Source of the DNA: Seiridium cupressi
Taxonomy: Eukaryota > Ascomycota > Sordariomycetes > Amphisphaeriales > Sporocadaceae
DNA: 64,000 nucleotides
Direction of reading: 5' to 3'
NCBI GenBank assembly: GCA_036674765.1
Contig: JARVKI010000059.1
Location: 1-64,000, forward strand
Shown here: in pieces, positions 35,105 to 46,979 of the stretch
Layout: each line of letters opens with the position of its first letter
Numbering within the stretch: the first letter of the stretch is position 1
Program-made: the position numbers and the translations under genes
Notes under the pieces: model-generated
Told to the model about the DNA's origin: nothing
What the model saw: only the letters and a program-made list of their open reading frames with translations
Database searches by the model: none

Positions 35105-36284
35105 GAACGTGTATTGTCTACTAATTACGAACATTGGACTGACGAAGTTCAATTTTGAGTAAACGTGCTCGGATGTGCTGACATTGATGGTTAAACGTAC
35201 TACTGTTAGATCCTGTACGTGTCATGCGGTTGGTGGAAGTATGAGCTTGGTCGATAGTACGGTCTGGCGTATTTACTCTGTTCTGCTACTTATCTAGGTA
35301 GGTAGCTTGGCTACGCACAAACATTCCATGGTTCAACGATGACAGGGGCAAAAGTTGAATCGGCTAATGTGCTGGAATGGCTTCAGCTGAGGATCGACTA
35401 ATTTCTTTGGCAAAGTTGAAAACGCACATACTCGTGTTTCTCATGTGTCACTTCTATGCTAGGTTCTCACAAGTATTCATTGTGTTGTTATCGTACTTAA
35501 CTCACAATACGGGAATAAACACTGTCGTTGAAGATCCGGATAACCGAGACTACGTCTCTGTTTTGAGGTATAAATTCTTTGAGCCCAATACATACCATAT
35601 ATTCTGAGATCGCAATTCTTGGTTACCATCCGAAGTATTCGGTGAACGGATAGACATCTATCCGATCAGGTATTTGCTTTCCGCAAACGTGGATAGGTAT
35701 AAAATCACGCAATTATATTTCATGCACCTCGTCCCACATGTCCCAGCAGCTCGGTTTAATATTGAAAGCTCTACCAGGACCTGGTAAACTGTGAGAAATC
35801 TGGTATCAGGAGTGACAGAAGCAGTAATAGGGGGTCTATTGTGTAACAACTAAAGCCTACCGAGCCATACTCGGTACGGGGGCGCTACTATAATTATGGA
35901 ACCCGCTGTCGGAATTCCGTAGAATCCCGGTGGTTCCGGTGAATCCGGGCTTGAACGTGACAAAAACGAAAGCTTCTAGATTTATCTGGAGCGTCTTGTA
36001 GTTTGGTCGCAAGTGATGATCTTCGACATCACGTCTAGCTTCAGATTTTATCCTCCGCTTGAATAATTAACTTATGGAAATTTAGCAGATAGAATTAATC
36101 TAAATCTTTTTTTTTTTTTGGCCAACTAAATACTCTAGAAACTTTGAATTTATAGTAGGTACCATGGCACCAAGATGACGGGACTACGTGAGCACAGTGG
36201 AGCGGGTTCCTCTGGCAGATCGCCTGCGAAAAATGACCCTCACTGTCGACCCCATACTTGTCCCTTGCGTACCCTAGTACGAAT
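35105..36284. other. convergent intergenic
   Basis: 1.2 kb between converging genes. It holds a run of 13 T at 36107-36119 and the palindrome CGGAATTCCG near 35930. No gene recognised. Confidence 0.4.
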
Positions 36285-37814
36285 CTAGTTGGAGGGATAG
36301 GACAGATACCGGATTTCCAGCGCTACAGCATCCCTTGTGAGGGAGAAAGCTTCCCGCACAACAGACAGCCGCCCCATTCTGTCGTTGGTGTTGTTGACCA
36401 GCTCGCTTAGCTCGTTGAAACTGACAAGCGGATGGTTGTGTAATTGAAGCATGGTCAGCTCCCGAAGGCTGGCAGTGGACTCTTCCTCGAGGTAGGACGC
36501 GCTCATGTCAGGAGCGATGAAGCTGATCAGGACGAGCCCGCTGTTCCTATTCGAGCGCAGTATGTCCATGTGCGCGCGCAGCTCTGCCGATATGTGCTCC
36601 GAAGGCTGGCCCATATTCAGGGAGGAGACAGAGAGGTCAAAGATGTAGAGGGCGGCGTCGCCCACGGGCTGCGGGCTGCCAATCGCACGCCGCGAGATGG
36701 TAATGCGGCCCACGATCAGCACCTCCTTCTGAGCCTGGTCGGGAGGACCTGCAGTCCGAAAACCACCGGGGATCCCCGGCCCCGTCATCTGAACAGCAAA
36801 TTGTGCGGCTGGATAATGCCTTGCTAGTAATATGGCCCGCTCTGCTGATTCCGCCGCGATCTGCTGGCTGTTAGCACCGTTATGGAAGGTAGCTTTGGAG
36901 GAAAGGAGGTGCATGACTTACTTCGACGATTAGTTGTGTGGCGCCTTCGAGCCTATCCAAACATCCCAAGGACTCCAAAAGCTCGGAGTTGCCGCCTTCT
37001 GCTGGGTTATTCACGACATGTTTGAGATAAGCTGGCCATTGCCGCCTCAGCTTGAATTGGTGGTCGTCCCATACACTTGCAAAGGGTACAGCTGTACCTC
37101 GCGCCATGTTGTATGCGCTGTGGGTCGGATTGCGAGACTGGCCGAAGCGCTTGGTGGCCTTGGTCATTTGCAGCGCAGTCGGTGCTGCAAGATCAGAAAT
37201 GAACATGGCAGCATCCAGATAGGATAGCTTAGTCACGAAGTGCGTCGAGAGTGGTGTGTGTGCCACACGACCCGTCTCGGTTGATGGCTCTTGCAGAAAT
37301 CCAGCCGTGGCAGTCAAGCGCACGACACGAGTCAGGTGGCCTCTTGGAACTGAGGCCAACTCTGCAATATCCTCCATAGGCACGCTGCGGTCAAGCGGTA
37401 TGAAGGCCAGAATCTGAAACTCTGCCAGCCATTGTATACATGCGAGAAGCTGAACCTTTTCGGTGCCAATAAGTCATGTCAGTGATAATCTTTGTTCAAC
37501 TCACTTGGACGAATGTTTCTTACCTGGTGTGCAAGACGTCGCAGGAAATCGGTTGGCTCCTGTACCAATCTTTGGAGTTTGGCGGTGGTTACTGCTATAG
37601 ACTTCTTCACCCGCAGTATCTCTTGAGCGAGAGGCTGTGGAAGATGAACGCCATCTTTATCAACTTGGTGACACTTGGCAGCGAGACTGCTCGCCTGAGC
37701 GGCAAGCTCGCTGACACATGCCGTGAGCTGGGTCAGGTCGAGGCCATCCATAGCCAGTGGACCAGTAGTGGCAAGTGGAAGAGTCTCCAGGTGGGAGATC
37801 ACCAGAACTCGCAT
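36285..37814 (-). CDS. mdpA-like: AflS/AflJ-like co-regulator with methyltransferase fold
   Basis: Exons 37814-37524, 37455-36922 and 36863-36285 (introns 68 and 58 bp) give about 467 residues. The second exon carries [21 protein letters not shown] and [24 protein letters not shown], the winged-helix dimer part of O-methyltransferases as found in AflS (AflJ) and MdpA. The third carries a remnant Rossmann half ([10 protein letters not shown]). The glycine-rich SAM motif is weak, as in AflS, which works with AflR rather than as an enzyme. It stands next to the AflR-like gene, as aflS does next to aflR. The 3' splice site of intron 1 may lie 6 bases further on, and that of intron 2 also has an alternative 3 bases away. 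Confidence 0.85.
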
Positions 37815-39764
37815 TGCAGTGCACCATGATTAAATAAGCCGTTGGCACAAAACTTCGCGTGTGTGGCTTAGCGACCTTGACTTTTGGGGCAGCCGTTCAC
37901 GCGGTGGCATTCGATCAATTATCGAACAACACCCATCCACCACACCCATCCATCACGTGGCCAATGAGTCCGGCCTTATGCAAGCCGCTACAGGATCTGA
38001 TCAGATGCAAATCATGCTTATGTACTTGACTGGGCATGCTACCTATTATTGGCCTCGAAATACGCCTCGCTGACACCCGGTTCGGCCGAGAAGTGGAGAT
38101 CTGTGCCGCCCGCAAAGGCCGAAAAGATCATGCTTGGCATGTAGTTCATCGCAGCCTGCAGCCTCGGTACCGAGTCACACGCACATAGGCACCAGCTACA
38201 CGTCCTTCAAGTGATGGTGCGAGGGCGACGGAGTAATGAAGCGCTCGTGTAACTCGTGGCTGCCTAAGTGAGGATGGGTATAAGGGGAATAGCATCGCAC
38301 TTCGATCCTTCAGATGTAACGATACTTCGGTCCAAGTCGGAGCTGATATGAAAGCTATAGGATAAATTAAAAGCGCAAGGTTCATCCCAGCTTGTCAATC
38401 AAGGAAGCCTCTACCAATACATCTTTGATCGTACATTACATAGGCGGATAAGTGGACTGCCAAGCTGCTTTTGGCCGCGTCGTAACTCCGGAAGATACAT
38501 TGTATTCCATGTAGTTAAGCGCTAGTTTAAGCGTTCACTAAAGAGATATCGGCATCGGATTTCCCGAGTACGAGGGACCACTAAGCAAGCAGCAAGGGGA
38601 GCTAGCAAATCCTCTAGCGGAGAGTTTTGACCCTTGCCGCATGATATAAGCCCACCTTACAACCGACGGCAGAAATTGAGCATGGACCTTACGTAGCAAC
38701 CTCCGTTCCAATAGGGGTTTCCCGTGCTCTAGTGCTAGGGTTTAAACTCAGAGCGATCAAGCGTATGGCCTGGTACCCATCTCCTGACAAGGTTAAAACT
38801 TTCCGACACGTATTATAGCCAATTGACACCACACGGATCCCGGCCTGCATAACACCTGAAAAGGTAATTACTTCATTTTGGGCGTGGTCGGAATCCACAG
38901 CACATCTGCCCATGACTGCCCATAAGCACTTTTTGAGTCGCAGGATTTCAGAGCTGGACATCCTTCGCCTTCAGCCTGCTTACTTACATGTAGGTAAGGC
39001 GGGCACCCCACCATGGGCTAAGGTCCTTCAGGTGGCGGCGATACGAATGCTGTGGGAAAGTTCCAGACCACAAAAAGGACGGTTGGTATCTTTGATATTA
39101 TTGGCCAATTCCGCATCCTATCTTACTGCATGGCAGTGGCGAGTGGAAATCTTGCTGAAGTCTTGCTCATGATTATTTAGGGGTCAATTCTGGTATGTAC
39201 CTACGTGACGGATACGTATTCTATTGGAATCCACGCGCATATCAAATGCATTAAGCTATATTCATTTCGCTAGCTATCATTACAATATATGGCAGAATTT
39301 GTAAACTCCTGTCGAATGTCTCATTGAAATATTCGACTATGATGTAAATGCTTGATACGATACGCGATAGAAGTTTTATTTTCTGCCATATACGATTACT
39401 ATGGTTGCAGGTCGATTAAGAGGTTCTCAGTGAGGTTCAAGATTTGTGGCACAGAGCAGGTACATAGAATCTTACACTCAAACTGCATGCACCCCTGCCA
39501 GGATCCTAGTACCTATCAGAATACTGCTAGTTACCTAGCAACCGTAGTAATAGCCTAGCCGATCGGGTTCTAGATAGCGCCACAAAGACTGCTGAGTAGA
39601 TAGAACCCATATATAATCTTTATGTAGTCCTTGTTGAGTCTTTCTGACATAGTTCAGGGCATGTTACTAAGGTTTGTCCATCAAGCGAGCCCTACTCGAG
39701 CTAGGCAGGAGTGTTTACCGGGTACCGATTTGGCGAATACTTTTGGTCAGCCATCTCAACGACC
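37815..39764. promoter_or_regulatory. divergent promoter of AflS-like and AflR-like genes
   Basis: 1.95 kb. An inverted repeat TTCGAT-CAATT-ATCGAA sits at 37910-37926, just upstream of the AflS-like ATG. A perfect palindrome CTCGGTACCGAG lies near 38163, and a partial cluster site TCGGAATCCAC at 38888-38898. No gene recognised. Confidence 0.45.
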
Positions 39765-40985
39765 ATGGAATTACCTTTACCTCTGAAAGCAGAACCGAAG
39801 CTGCGTGACAGCTGCCACGCCTGTGCCGAGTCCAAGCTAAAATGTAGCAAAGAGAAGCCAGCCTGTGCGCGCTGTATCAAGCGAAACAAGACGTGCCGAT
39901 ATCTAGTGACAAGACGGGCTGGCCGCAGTCAGAGTAAACATGCAAAGAAGGTCTCTACGACGAGTCCGGGCCCCGCACAGGAACAGCAGCCTTTCATCAC
40001 GACGTCGCCAGATGGGAACTTCATGATCGAGGACTATTTTGCCACGCCAATCTCATTGCAACTTCCGGAGTTTACCGATGACAGCAGTTCATTAGTCACA
40101 CGGGATTGGAGCACACATTCCCATTTCTTTGATACAGAAAACACACCACCGCTATTCGACACAAGCACATTGTTCTTCGACGCCCCTCAGGCGTTGTCTG
40201 CTCCATTACACCTGCCATCCTCTACCATCCCAGGTCCCGAGACTTCCAATGGCTGTCAAAATCTGTTGGCAGAGCAACATTGCGGATGTCTCCTACAGGT
40301 GCTACAGCTCATGAAGCAGTTATGCCCGTGTGCCCCCGTCCACTGTACAACTTGGTCTGGCCAGAAGTTGGAAACGGACTCTGGGTCAACAATCCAATTA
40401 CAACGTGTGATTGCGGAAAACCAGTCCATGTTAGATACAGTCGCTACAGTGTTGTCCTGTCAGTGCTCGGAGGACGGTTTTCTGTTAACTACAATATGCC
40501 TGGTGGTACTGAAGGTGATGGGTCGCTACGAAGAGGCAGCACAATCCGCGTCACTGTCGGCAGCAAACAACAGCTCCGCGGACGCTCTGGGGGATGATGT
40601 GGCACAATTCAGATCCATCGACAGTGTAGCTGTAGTTATAGGCGGCTACAGGGTCAAGGGGGATGATTCCGACCGCATGGGGGCACATATCGTGCTGAGC
40701 GAACTGCATCGGGTACAAGGGCTCATCAAGGGGCTATCAGAACGTCTCAACGCAGCGGGCCTCAATGCAAAGGACGATACTACCTCACACGACAGCTGCA
40801 TGAATGTAGATTCTGGTGCACTCAAAGGTGCAGCGGCATCAGCAGGTCAAGACGTACCAATGAGCGATGCGACGGAAGCAGTGCTACCTTTCCATGCATC
40901 TTTCTTTAGTCAACTAGAGGCGGATCTGCGCAGGCGGTTGAGAAAACTTTCCGAATCCACTGCTGAATTGGTACGACGAGCATAA
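39765..40985 (+). CDS. mdpE/aflR-like: AflR-like Zn2Cys6 transcription factor
   Basis: Single exon from ATG 39765, 406 residues. The zinc cluster has Cys at 17, 20, 27, 34, 37 and 44 (C-x2-C-x6-C-x6-C-x2-C-x6-C) in CHACAESKLKCSKEKPACARC. It is followed by the basic linker RRAGRSQSKHAKK. The middle (CGCLLQVLQLMKQLCP) matches the AflR-type regulatory domain found in AflR, MdpE and GedR proteins. An in-frame extension upstream to 39711 lacks an ATG and is not used. AflR-family proteins bind TCG(N5)CGA palindromes, and exactly such elements recur in the promoters of this cluster. It is the likely pathway activator, with the adjacent AflS-like protein as partner. Confidence 0.92.
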   Translation: MELPLPLKAEPKLRDSCHACAESKLKCSKEKPACARCIKRNKTCRYLVTRRAGRSQSKHAKKVSTTSPGPAQEQQPFITTSPDGNFMIEDYFATPISLQLPEFTDDSSSLVTRDWSTHSHFFDTENTPPLFDTSTLFFDAPQALSAPLHLPSSTIPGPETSNGCQNLLAEQHCGCLLQVLQLMKQLCPCAPVHCTTWSGQKLETDSGSTIQLQRVIAENQSMLDTVATVLSCQCSEDGFLLTTICLVVLKVMGRYEEAAQSASLSAANNSSADALGDDVAQFRSIDSVAVVIGGYRVKGDDSDRMGAHIVLSELHRVQGLIKGLSERLNAAGLNAKDDTTSHDSCMNVDSGALKGAAASAGQDVPMSDATEAVLPFHASFFSQLEADLRRRLRKLSESTAELVRRA

Positions 40986-41893
40986 ACTATATTATGATAC
41001 ATAATAGATAGAGTGTGTGTAGAATTAACAAAGGACTTCAATCTATAACTTTGCGTTTTCATTAAGTCGATTGCTCCAGTACTTGGGCGTTGGTTTGACT
41101 GAGGACTCTTTATCAGTTATTACTGTATCCATGGAGTCTTGTTAAAAGTCAACCTATAGCAGATCATCAAAACACCATAACGCCAATCTCATTATCACCA
41201 GAATCCATTATACCTGGTCTAAATCGAACAGCACAGTGAGGTTTTGAAGATTGGATCACGCCTATCTGGGTATCAATGCCGAGTCGACGGCCGGTGCCAA
41301 GAAGAGCTGGCACACGGGTACGTACCACAAGGAATCCGACGTGCATATTGGATGGATAATAAGACTTTCCAAGCGCCGTACCATGCAATGTGCTTTAACT
41401 AGGGCTTACTGTGCCATAGCTCTGCTTGACCTCACCGTCCCACACGAGGAGCGTTTATTGCCGCATTGGATTGTACGCTATCGGCCGCATGAGACATGGC
41501 GCATGCTGCCGACCAAATGCGGAGAATTGAGAAGCCACCTAATGTCCGGATGTTTCGCCCATCTTCGTTAAGCCAAAGGCCAAGGAATCTGCGGTCGTAT
41601 CTAATCTGCAATGGCGCTGTGCATATATTTTCCCGCGCGCAGAACCAGATTGGGGAGACCGCGCGTTTATTAACATATCGGAACACGCTCCCTGCCCACA
41701 CGTGCCATGCGTGATGCTAATGAGATACTCATACCAGGGACAACTCTCACTTCCCGATGACCGAAGTTGTCGTAAAAATGACCGTGAAGAAATTGTCGAA
41801 CTCGAGATTTCATACATAGTAGCTTTACCAACGTATATCTTTGTGTTTCACCACGTACACACTCGAATTCGATACAAACGCTCTGGAACGTTC
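40986..41893. promoter_or_regulatory. exporter promoter region
   Basis: About 900 bp. It holds TCGACGGCCGG (41284-41294), partial cluster sites AAGGAATCCGA (41329-41339) and TCGGAACACGC (41678-41688, 206 bp before the ATG), and a roughly 60-bp stretch (41607-41668) that resembles one at 58575-58635. Confidence 0.5.
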
Positions 41894-43760
41894 ATGTCAC
41901 AGGGAGAAATGGAACTACAGGACAACCCCAAACGGAGGGGAGACGACGAACTAGTCGCCGTTGCTGACGAGGATGATGGAATTGAGTACCCATCTGGATT
42001 TCGCCTGCTTTACCTCTTCCTTGCTCTGATATTGTGTATGCTGTTGGCAGTCATTGACTTGACAATAACAGCTACGGCGGTACCTCACATCACCGACGAG
42101 TTCCATAGCTTGGATGATATTGGATGGTATGCTTCAGTGTTCTTCATGACCGTAGCCTCGTCCCAGTCATCATGGGGCAAGATCTATCGCTATTTTGACC
42201 TCAAGAACATGTTTCTGGTCGCCATGGGTGTCTTTGAGCTTGGGAACGTGATTTGTGGTGAATATTTCCAATTTTCTTAGTCGTCTGCTCTAGTTTTGAT
42301 ACTGATCACCCGCAGGTGCGGCACCAACTAGCAATGCCTTGATCGTCGGTCGTGCCATCACTGGCATAGGCGCCGCGGGAGTAATCGCAGGATGCTTCAC
42401 TGTGGCAGCATTTGCTGTACGTCCTACCCAGCGTCCTGCGTTCACGGGCGGCCTTGCTGCAACATATGGTATTGGCTCTAGTATTGGGCCGATCATAGGA
42501 GGAGTTCTTTCCGACAGGGTCTCGTGGCGTTGGTGGTGTGTCAGTCCCCGTTTATGCGCCTAGAAATAACACCACTGACACATTATGGGCGCAGCTTTTA
42601 TATCAACCTACCAATCGGTGGTTTCGCCGCAGCCGTTCTCTTTCTATTCTTTGAAAGCCCTGCTCATTCCCGCAACGAGGCTGACCATCGAGCTTCGTGG
42701 AAGGAGAAGATGCTTCAAATGGATTTCCCCGGGTTCTTCTGCTGCATCGCAGCTGTAACCTGTCTACTCCTCGCTCTCCTGTGGGGAGGCACGACCAAAA
42801 GCTGGAATTCCTCCGAAGTGATAGGCACGCTTGTGGGATTCTTCTTGTTCACCATTTTGTTCGTCCTGGTGGAGTGGAAGTCGGGTGAGCGCGCTATGGT
42901 GGTACCGCGCATTATGAAGCAGCGAGTCGTCTTGTTTGGGACTATCGGTGGCTTCTTGTGAGTGAAAAAATTATTTCCATAATTCGTGATAATTGGGGGA
43001 GGCTAAAGTTTCATCGCAGTGCGGGTGGTGCACAGTTCGTGCTGGTCTACTACGTGCCAATCTACTTTCAGGCCATTCTTGGTACCACGGCGCAAGATAG
43101 TGGCGTTAGAAACCTGCCCTACATTATAGGAAGCAGTAAGTCGGAGCCCTAGTACATGCCTGCAAATAGTGCTTATAGAATCTAGCCATCACTACCGTTC
43201 TGGCCGGCGCCACCATCACCAACACCGGATTCTTTACCCCACTTATAGTGGGCGGAGGAGCCTTGTGGACGGTCGCTGCCGGCCTCATATCTACCTGGTC
43301 ACAGACAACGTCTACTGGACAATGGATAGGTTATCAAGTTTTGGCAGGTCTGGCAGTCGGGTTGTGCTATCAGCCTCCCATCCTTGCGGCACAAGCTTTG
43401 GCCGCCCCCATCGATGTTGCTGCCACCTCTGCTATCTTGCTCTTTTTCCAGACCATGGGAGGTGCTTTCATGGTATCCGCCGCTCAGACGGCCTTTACCA
43501 ATGGGCTCATACAAAAGCTCATGCTCTACTCCCCAGGAACGAACGTCAAAGCAGTGATAGCCACCGGTCTTCAGGAGCTACGGGTAAAATATCACGGGGC
43601 GGAGCTAGATGCAATCATCCAAAGTTACATGGGCGGGCTTAGAATCTCCTTTGCAATTATAGTTGGTTTGGCTGGTGCTTCAACGGTCGCCGGCATGTTC
43701 ATGCCATGGAAATCGATCAAGACGATACAAGCAGAGAAAAACGTCGAGAACTCGGACTAA
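41894..43760 (+). CDS. MFS drug:H+ antiporter (DHA2/14-TM type)
   Basis: Five exons: 41894-42257, 42316-42535, 42595-42957, 43020-43135 and 43186-43760, with introns of 58, 59, 62 and 50 bp in agreeing phases, giving 545 residues. After a 38-residue acidic N-terminus come some 14 hydrophobic helices. Family motifs are visible: LAVIDLTITATAVPHI (TM1), WGKIYRYFDLKN (motif A region), GRAITGIGAAGV, and motif C-like GIGSSIGPIIGGVL, then WRWCFYINLPIGG over intron 2. Such pumps (AflT, GliA-like) are common in toxin and pigment clusters and probably export the product. It is the only transporter gene in the window. Confidence 0.93.
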
Positions 43761-43899
43761 ACGATTCGAGCTCTTCTGGAGCATAAGGGTAAACTATTGT
43801 GGTCCATGAACAGTGTCCACATCTACTGGGTGAGTGCACCGTAGTTAGAAAGCCAGAGCCTGTATTACGGGCCAGAGGAGGCTTGGCTAGCTGGCCCTA

Positions 43900-44165
43900 T
43901 AGTATAAGTATAAATATATAAATATATTTGTATTATTATTTTTATTTAACGTATTAAATAAAATATTACGGTATTTATTATAATTATTATACGGAAAAAC
44001 CTTTTGCGAACGGTTAATTTTTTAAAATTTAACAGTTTTAAAATGAAAACCCGTTAATTTAATTATAATAACCGGTATTTTTTAAGTAAAACTTTTTATA
44101 AATAATATTTTTATAATCATTTACGTTAAAATATAAAAGGTAAGTTACCCTTTACGTTAAATATA
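43900..44165. repeat. RIP-like AT-rich island inside the cluster
   Basis: About 265 bp of A/T-dominated sequence with remaining cytosines mostly in CG, like the block at 1-2480. It marks an old repeat insertion between the exporter and the O-methyltransferase. Confidence 0.6.
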
Positions 44166-44239
44166 CGCACGCGCAAAGTTTAAAAAAGCTAGCGTGTCAC
44201 GCAACATGATTCAGAAGTAAGGGTGAAAGATGAATTGGA

Positions 44240-44393
44240 GAGGTCGAGGGTCGCCCGGAGGGCGCCCGACGACCTCCCGATGGCAGAGCCATCGGGCCAC
44301 TATAGTGTACTATAGTAGGAGCCCAACATAGCGGGTTTAAACCGCTAACCGTATTAGTGACGCAGATTTTGCTCGCAAAATCTGCTAATACGG
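44240..44393. repeat. row of five hairpins
   Basis: Consecutive inverted repeats with little between them. (1) GAGGTCG..CGACCTC, 44240-44276, with an inner CGCCC/GGGCG. (2) CCCGATGGC-AGA-GCCATCGGG, 44276-44296. (3) ACTATAGT-GT-ACTATAGT, 44299-44316. (4) AGCGG..CCGCT around TTTAAA, 44330-44346. (5) GCAGATTTTGC-TC-GCAAAATCTGC, 44362-44385, enclosed by CCGTATTA/TAATACGG (44349-44393). No coding frame explains it. It could be a small non-autonomous element or a structured RNA. Confidence 0.7.
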
Positions 44394-45567
44394 AGTAACC
44401 AGGTACTGCAACCACTGCACTAAACTCTTACAATATAGGTATATTGATGAAAAAAAACTATAAGTTGGAGAACAGGAGTAAAATGCGGCTCCAGCTGGAG
44501 GATCTATCTGGATAGGTAAGGGTACGTTAGCTAAGCCACACACGTGACGTGGCTGGTATCGTGGCTTGATCAACTGATCCTGCTCCAGGCCGTGACAACC
44601 TGTCAACTTTGTAATAAATGCGACGCAAGCGGACAAGAAGCTATTCTTGTCCAACTCTTTTGTCGCACATGATGTGTATGGTCATATATTTATTATTGAA
44701 TGACTCGTATATTGAGTATATTGTATCGCCTTGATTAATAAGTTACAGTTCTTGCCGCTGCTTCTACCACTTACAGTACTACCACGCAATGAAGTTTTTG
44801 ATCTCTGCTCGTGAACTCGAAATTAATATCGAACATACGCGAATCTCTGATCCAAAGACAGTTACAGATTTAAACAATATTGAAAACTCAACAAGGACAA
44901 GTTTATGTAGGATCTCGTTGAATACGGCCTGTGTGATCGCACTCTACTAGACTAAGATGCTGAAAACCCCCTTATACAGGTGCTAATAATGAATCTAAGA
45001 GCTTTCAAGCTCGATATATAATCGAATATCGGTCTATATCACGTCTGTTCGAAAGCTGTTGTTGGCGAGCCAATTCTTACTCCTTAGTCTTAGCCCATAG
45101 TAGAGTTCAATGTTTGATCCTATAACATTGCCATGGCTCGTTCTTTCAGGTTGTCCTTGATAACGACCAGGTAAGCATATGAATTTGACCATGGGTTAGA
45201 CGAAGGGTACCATGTATTTATGACGGATACCGTTATGAGATAAGGTTTGTATTGCCCGTACGATATTCGTAGACTCTGATGTACTGGATGGCCGGGTGCA
45301 GAAATTTAGGTTAGACTATATCCAATCAATAATTAATTTCCTATTAGACGCTACATGCCATCCAAGCCGGATGCTCAAGTCCATGATCAATCCGCCAGAT
45401 AATATTCTGTGACACCGTCAGACAATACTGAGGACCAGTAAGCAAATTTCAGAATAACAATAATGACCTAGATATGACGTATCAATCTTGTAGCATTCGG
45501 CAACATTTACTAAACTTCAAAGGCGGGACTAAAAATTAAAAGTTATGTCCTTGTATGACTACTCCAA

Positions 45568-46979
45568 CTAACATAGACTGTGTCCCTTGAATGTAGGGAG
45601 GGTAGCCTCAACCACTGCATGCTTTGGTCCTTGGTCGTTTTGCCAAATATTCTTCAGAACAAGCCCCGCTGACTCGATGAGTGAAGTCCATTCTGATTCG
45701 GACCTCTCCATCCCGCCCAGGCTCATCATGTTTAGATCTTGCATCGCCAGGTCTCTCTCGCAGTTGACATCGGCCAGGACCATGTCAGCAATCAGCACAC
45801 GAGAGTAGTCGTCCATGGCATTCTTGGTGTTCTCAAGAAGCTCGAGAGCCTTCTTTTGTGTCCAGATGTGGAACACTCTACGAAAATGGTAGATTCTGGC
45901 ACCTATTTTGAACAGTTACACGTCAGTATACTGAAACTCTTGTACGGTGTAAGTTCAAGCTGATTTGAGGCAAAACTAACCTTTGGCTGCCAACGGACCA
46001 AAGAAGGTACCAGGTGTTGTCTCAATGTAGTCAGGCAGACCGTTGGCTTTGGCATCTTTGATGACTTCGGGAAGATCTTGCAAGATAAGTCTTCCCTCCA
46101 GATCTGGATAGTCCTGGTGGATGCCTTCGAGCGCCTGGCCTCTACCACCCCCGACATCCACGATGGCAATGCCGCCCTGGCCGCAGGGATCAAGTTGGAG
46201 AGCCCGGTCAAAGGGGAAGGCACTAGTGCGATGGCCTATCTTTCCGGTGCGCATACCAGAGTTCCACGACTTAAGACGTAGCGGATTGGCCTGCAGGTAC
46301 TCCATGTATCCAAGGTCTGTGGCAAACCCCAGTTGGAAAGGACCCCGCACATAGTCGCCCATCGACTTCCACTTCTTCTGCTCACCGAAGTCAGGAATGG
46401 CGAGTACAGCATGTCCAGTGAAGTCATAAATTTGAGCCGCTAGCTGACGGTTGTCTCCTTGTAGATAGACTCGAGAAAGCGTGTTGTGGCAATATTCGTT
46501 CACAGTAGGGTGGCCAAAGACGTGGGCACTTGAACACGCTCGGAGAATACGGCCTGGGTTATGTAATCAGTCTGATGCCGTCTCTTATTTACTATCATAC
46601 TCCAGTGAGCCTCAAAAACATACCAATGAGTTCTGGGTCTGCATCTATCTTGGATGCAATTTCCTTGACAGTGATAGTGCTACCATCTTCAGGCATGAGC
46701 TCGAATGTGTTCAGAGCGATCGCACTGCGGATGGCCGCGGTCTGCGATATCTTTTTGGAAAATTAGCGGCTGAGCCTGATGGGCCTGGGAGTGGTATACC
46801 TTTCCAGAAATATTATAAACATTATCATCAGGTTCCCTAGCCGCGATTGCTAGCTGTTCAGAGGCCGAGACGAGCGCCTGCTGCACCCCCTTTGACGACG
46901 TGGCGCTATTCTCGAACTTTTGAGCGAGGTCGATGATGGTCTTGCTCAGTGCTATGATGGATGTAGTGTCGGTAGGCAT
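45568..46979 (-). CDS. SAM-dependent O-methyltransferase
   Basis: Exons 46979-46800, 46741-46624, 46553-45981 and 45902-45568 (introns 58, 70 and 78 bp) give 401 residues, the usual size of fungal COMT-type O-methyltransferases. The N-terminal half is the helical/winged-helix dimer domain (FELMPEDGSTITVKEIA). The SAM site is VDVGGGRGQALEGI with LILQDLPEVI. The catalytic region is YHFRRVFHIW with the general-base His. The C-terminus is ERSESEWTSLIESAGL. It probably methylates a phenolic OH of the anthraquinone, as AflP or GedA-type enzymes do. Unlike the AflS-like protein, its glycine motif is intact. It shares a 640-bp divergent promoter with the multicopper oxidase. Confidence 0.9.

Larger units (their letters stand above)
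43761..45567. other. intergenic with AT-rich island and hairpins
   Basis: 1.8 kb, including the AT-rich island and hairpin row listed separately. From 44400 to 45567 only short frames are seen, one of 89 codons on the minus strand at 44385-44654 without a known domain. Confidence 0.4.

Noticed and set aside
44160..44400. tRNA gene in the hairpin region
   Set aside because: No cloverleaf with a TTCRA-type T arm or acceptor stem could be fitted; the stems are separate hairpins.
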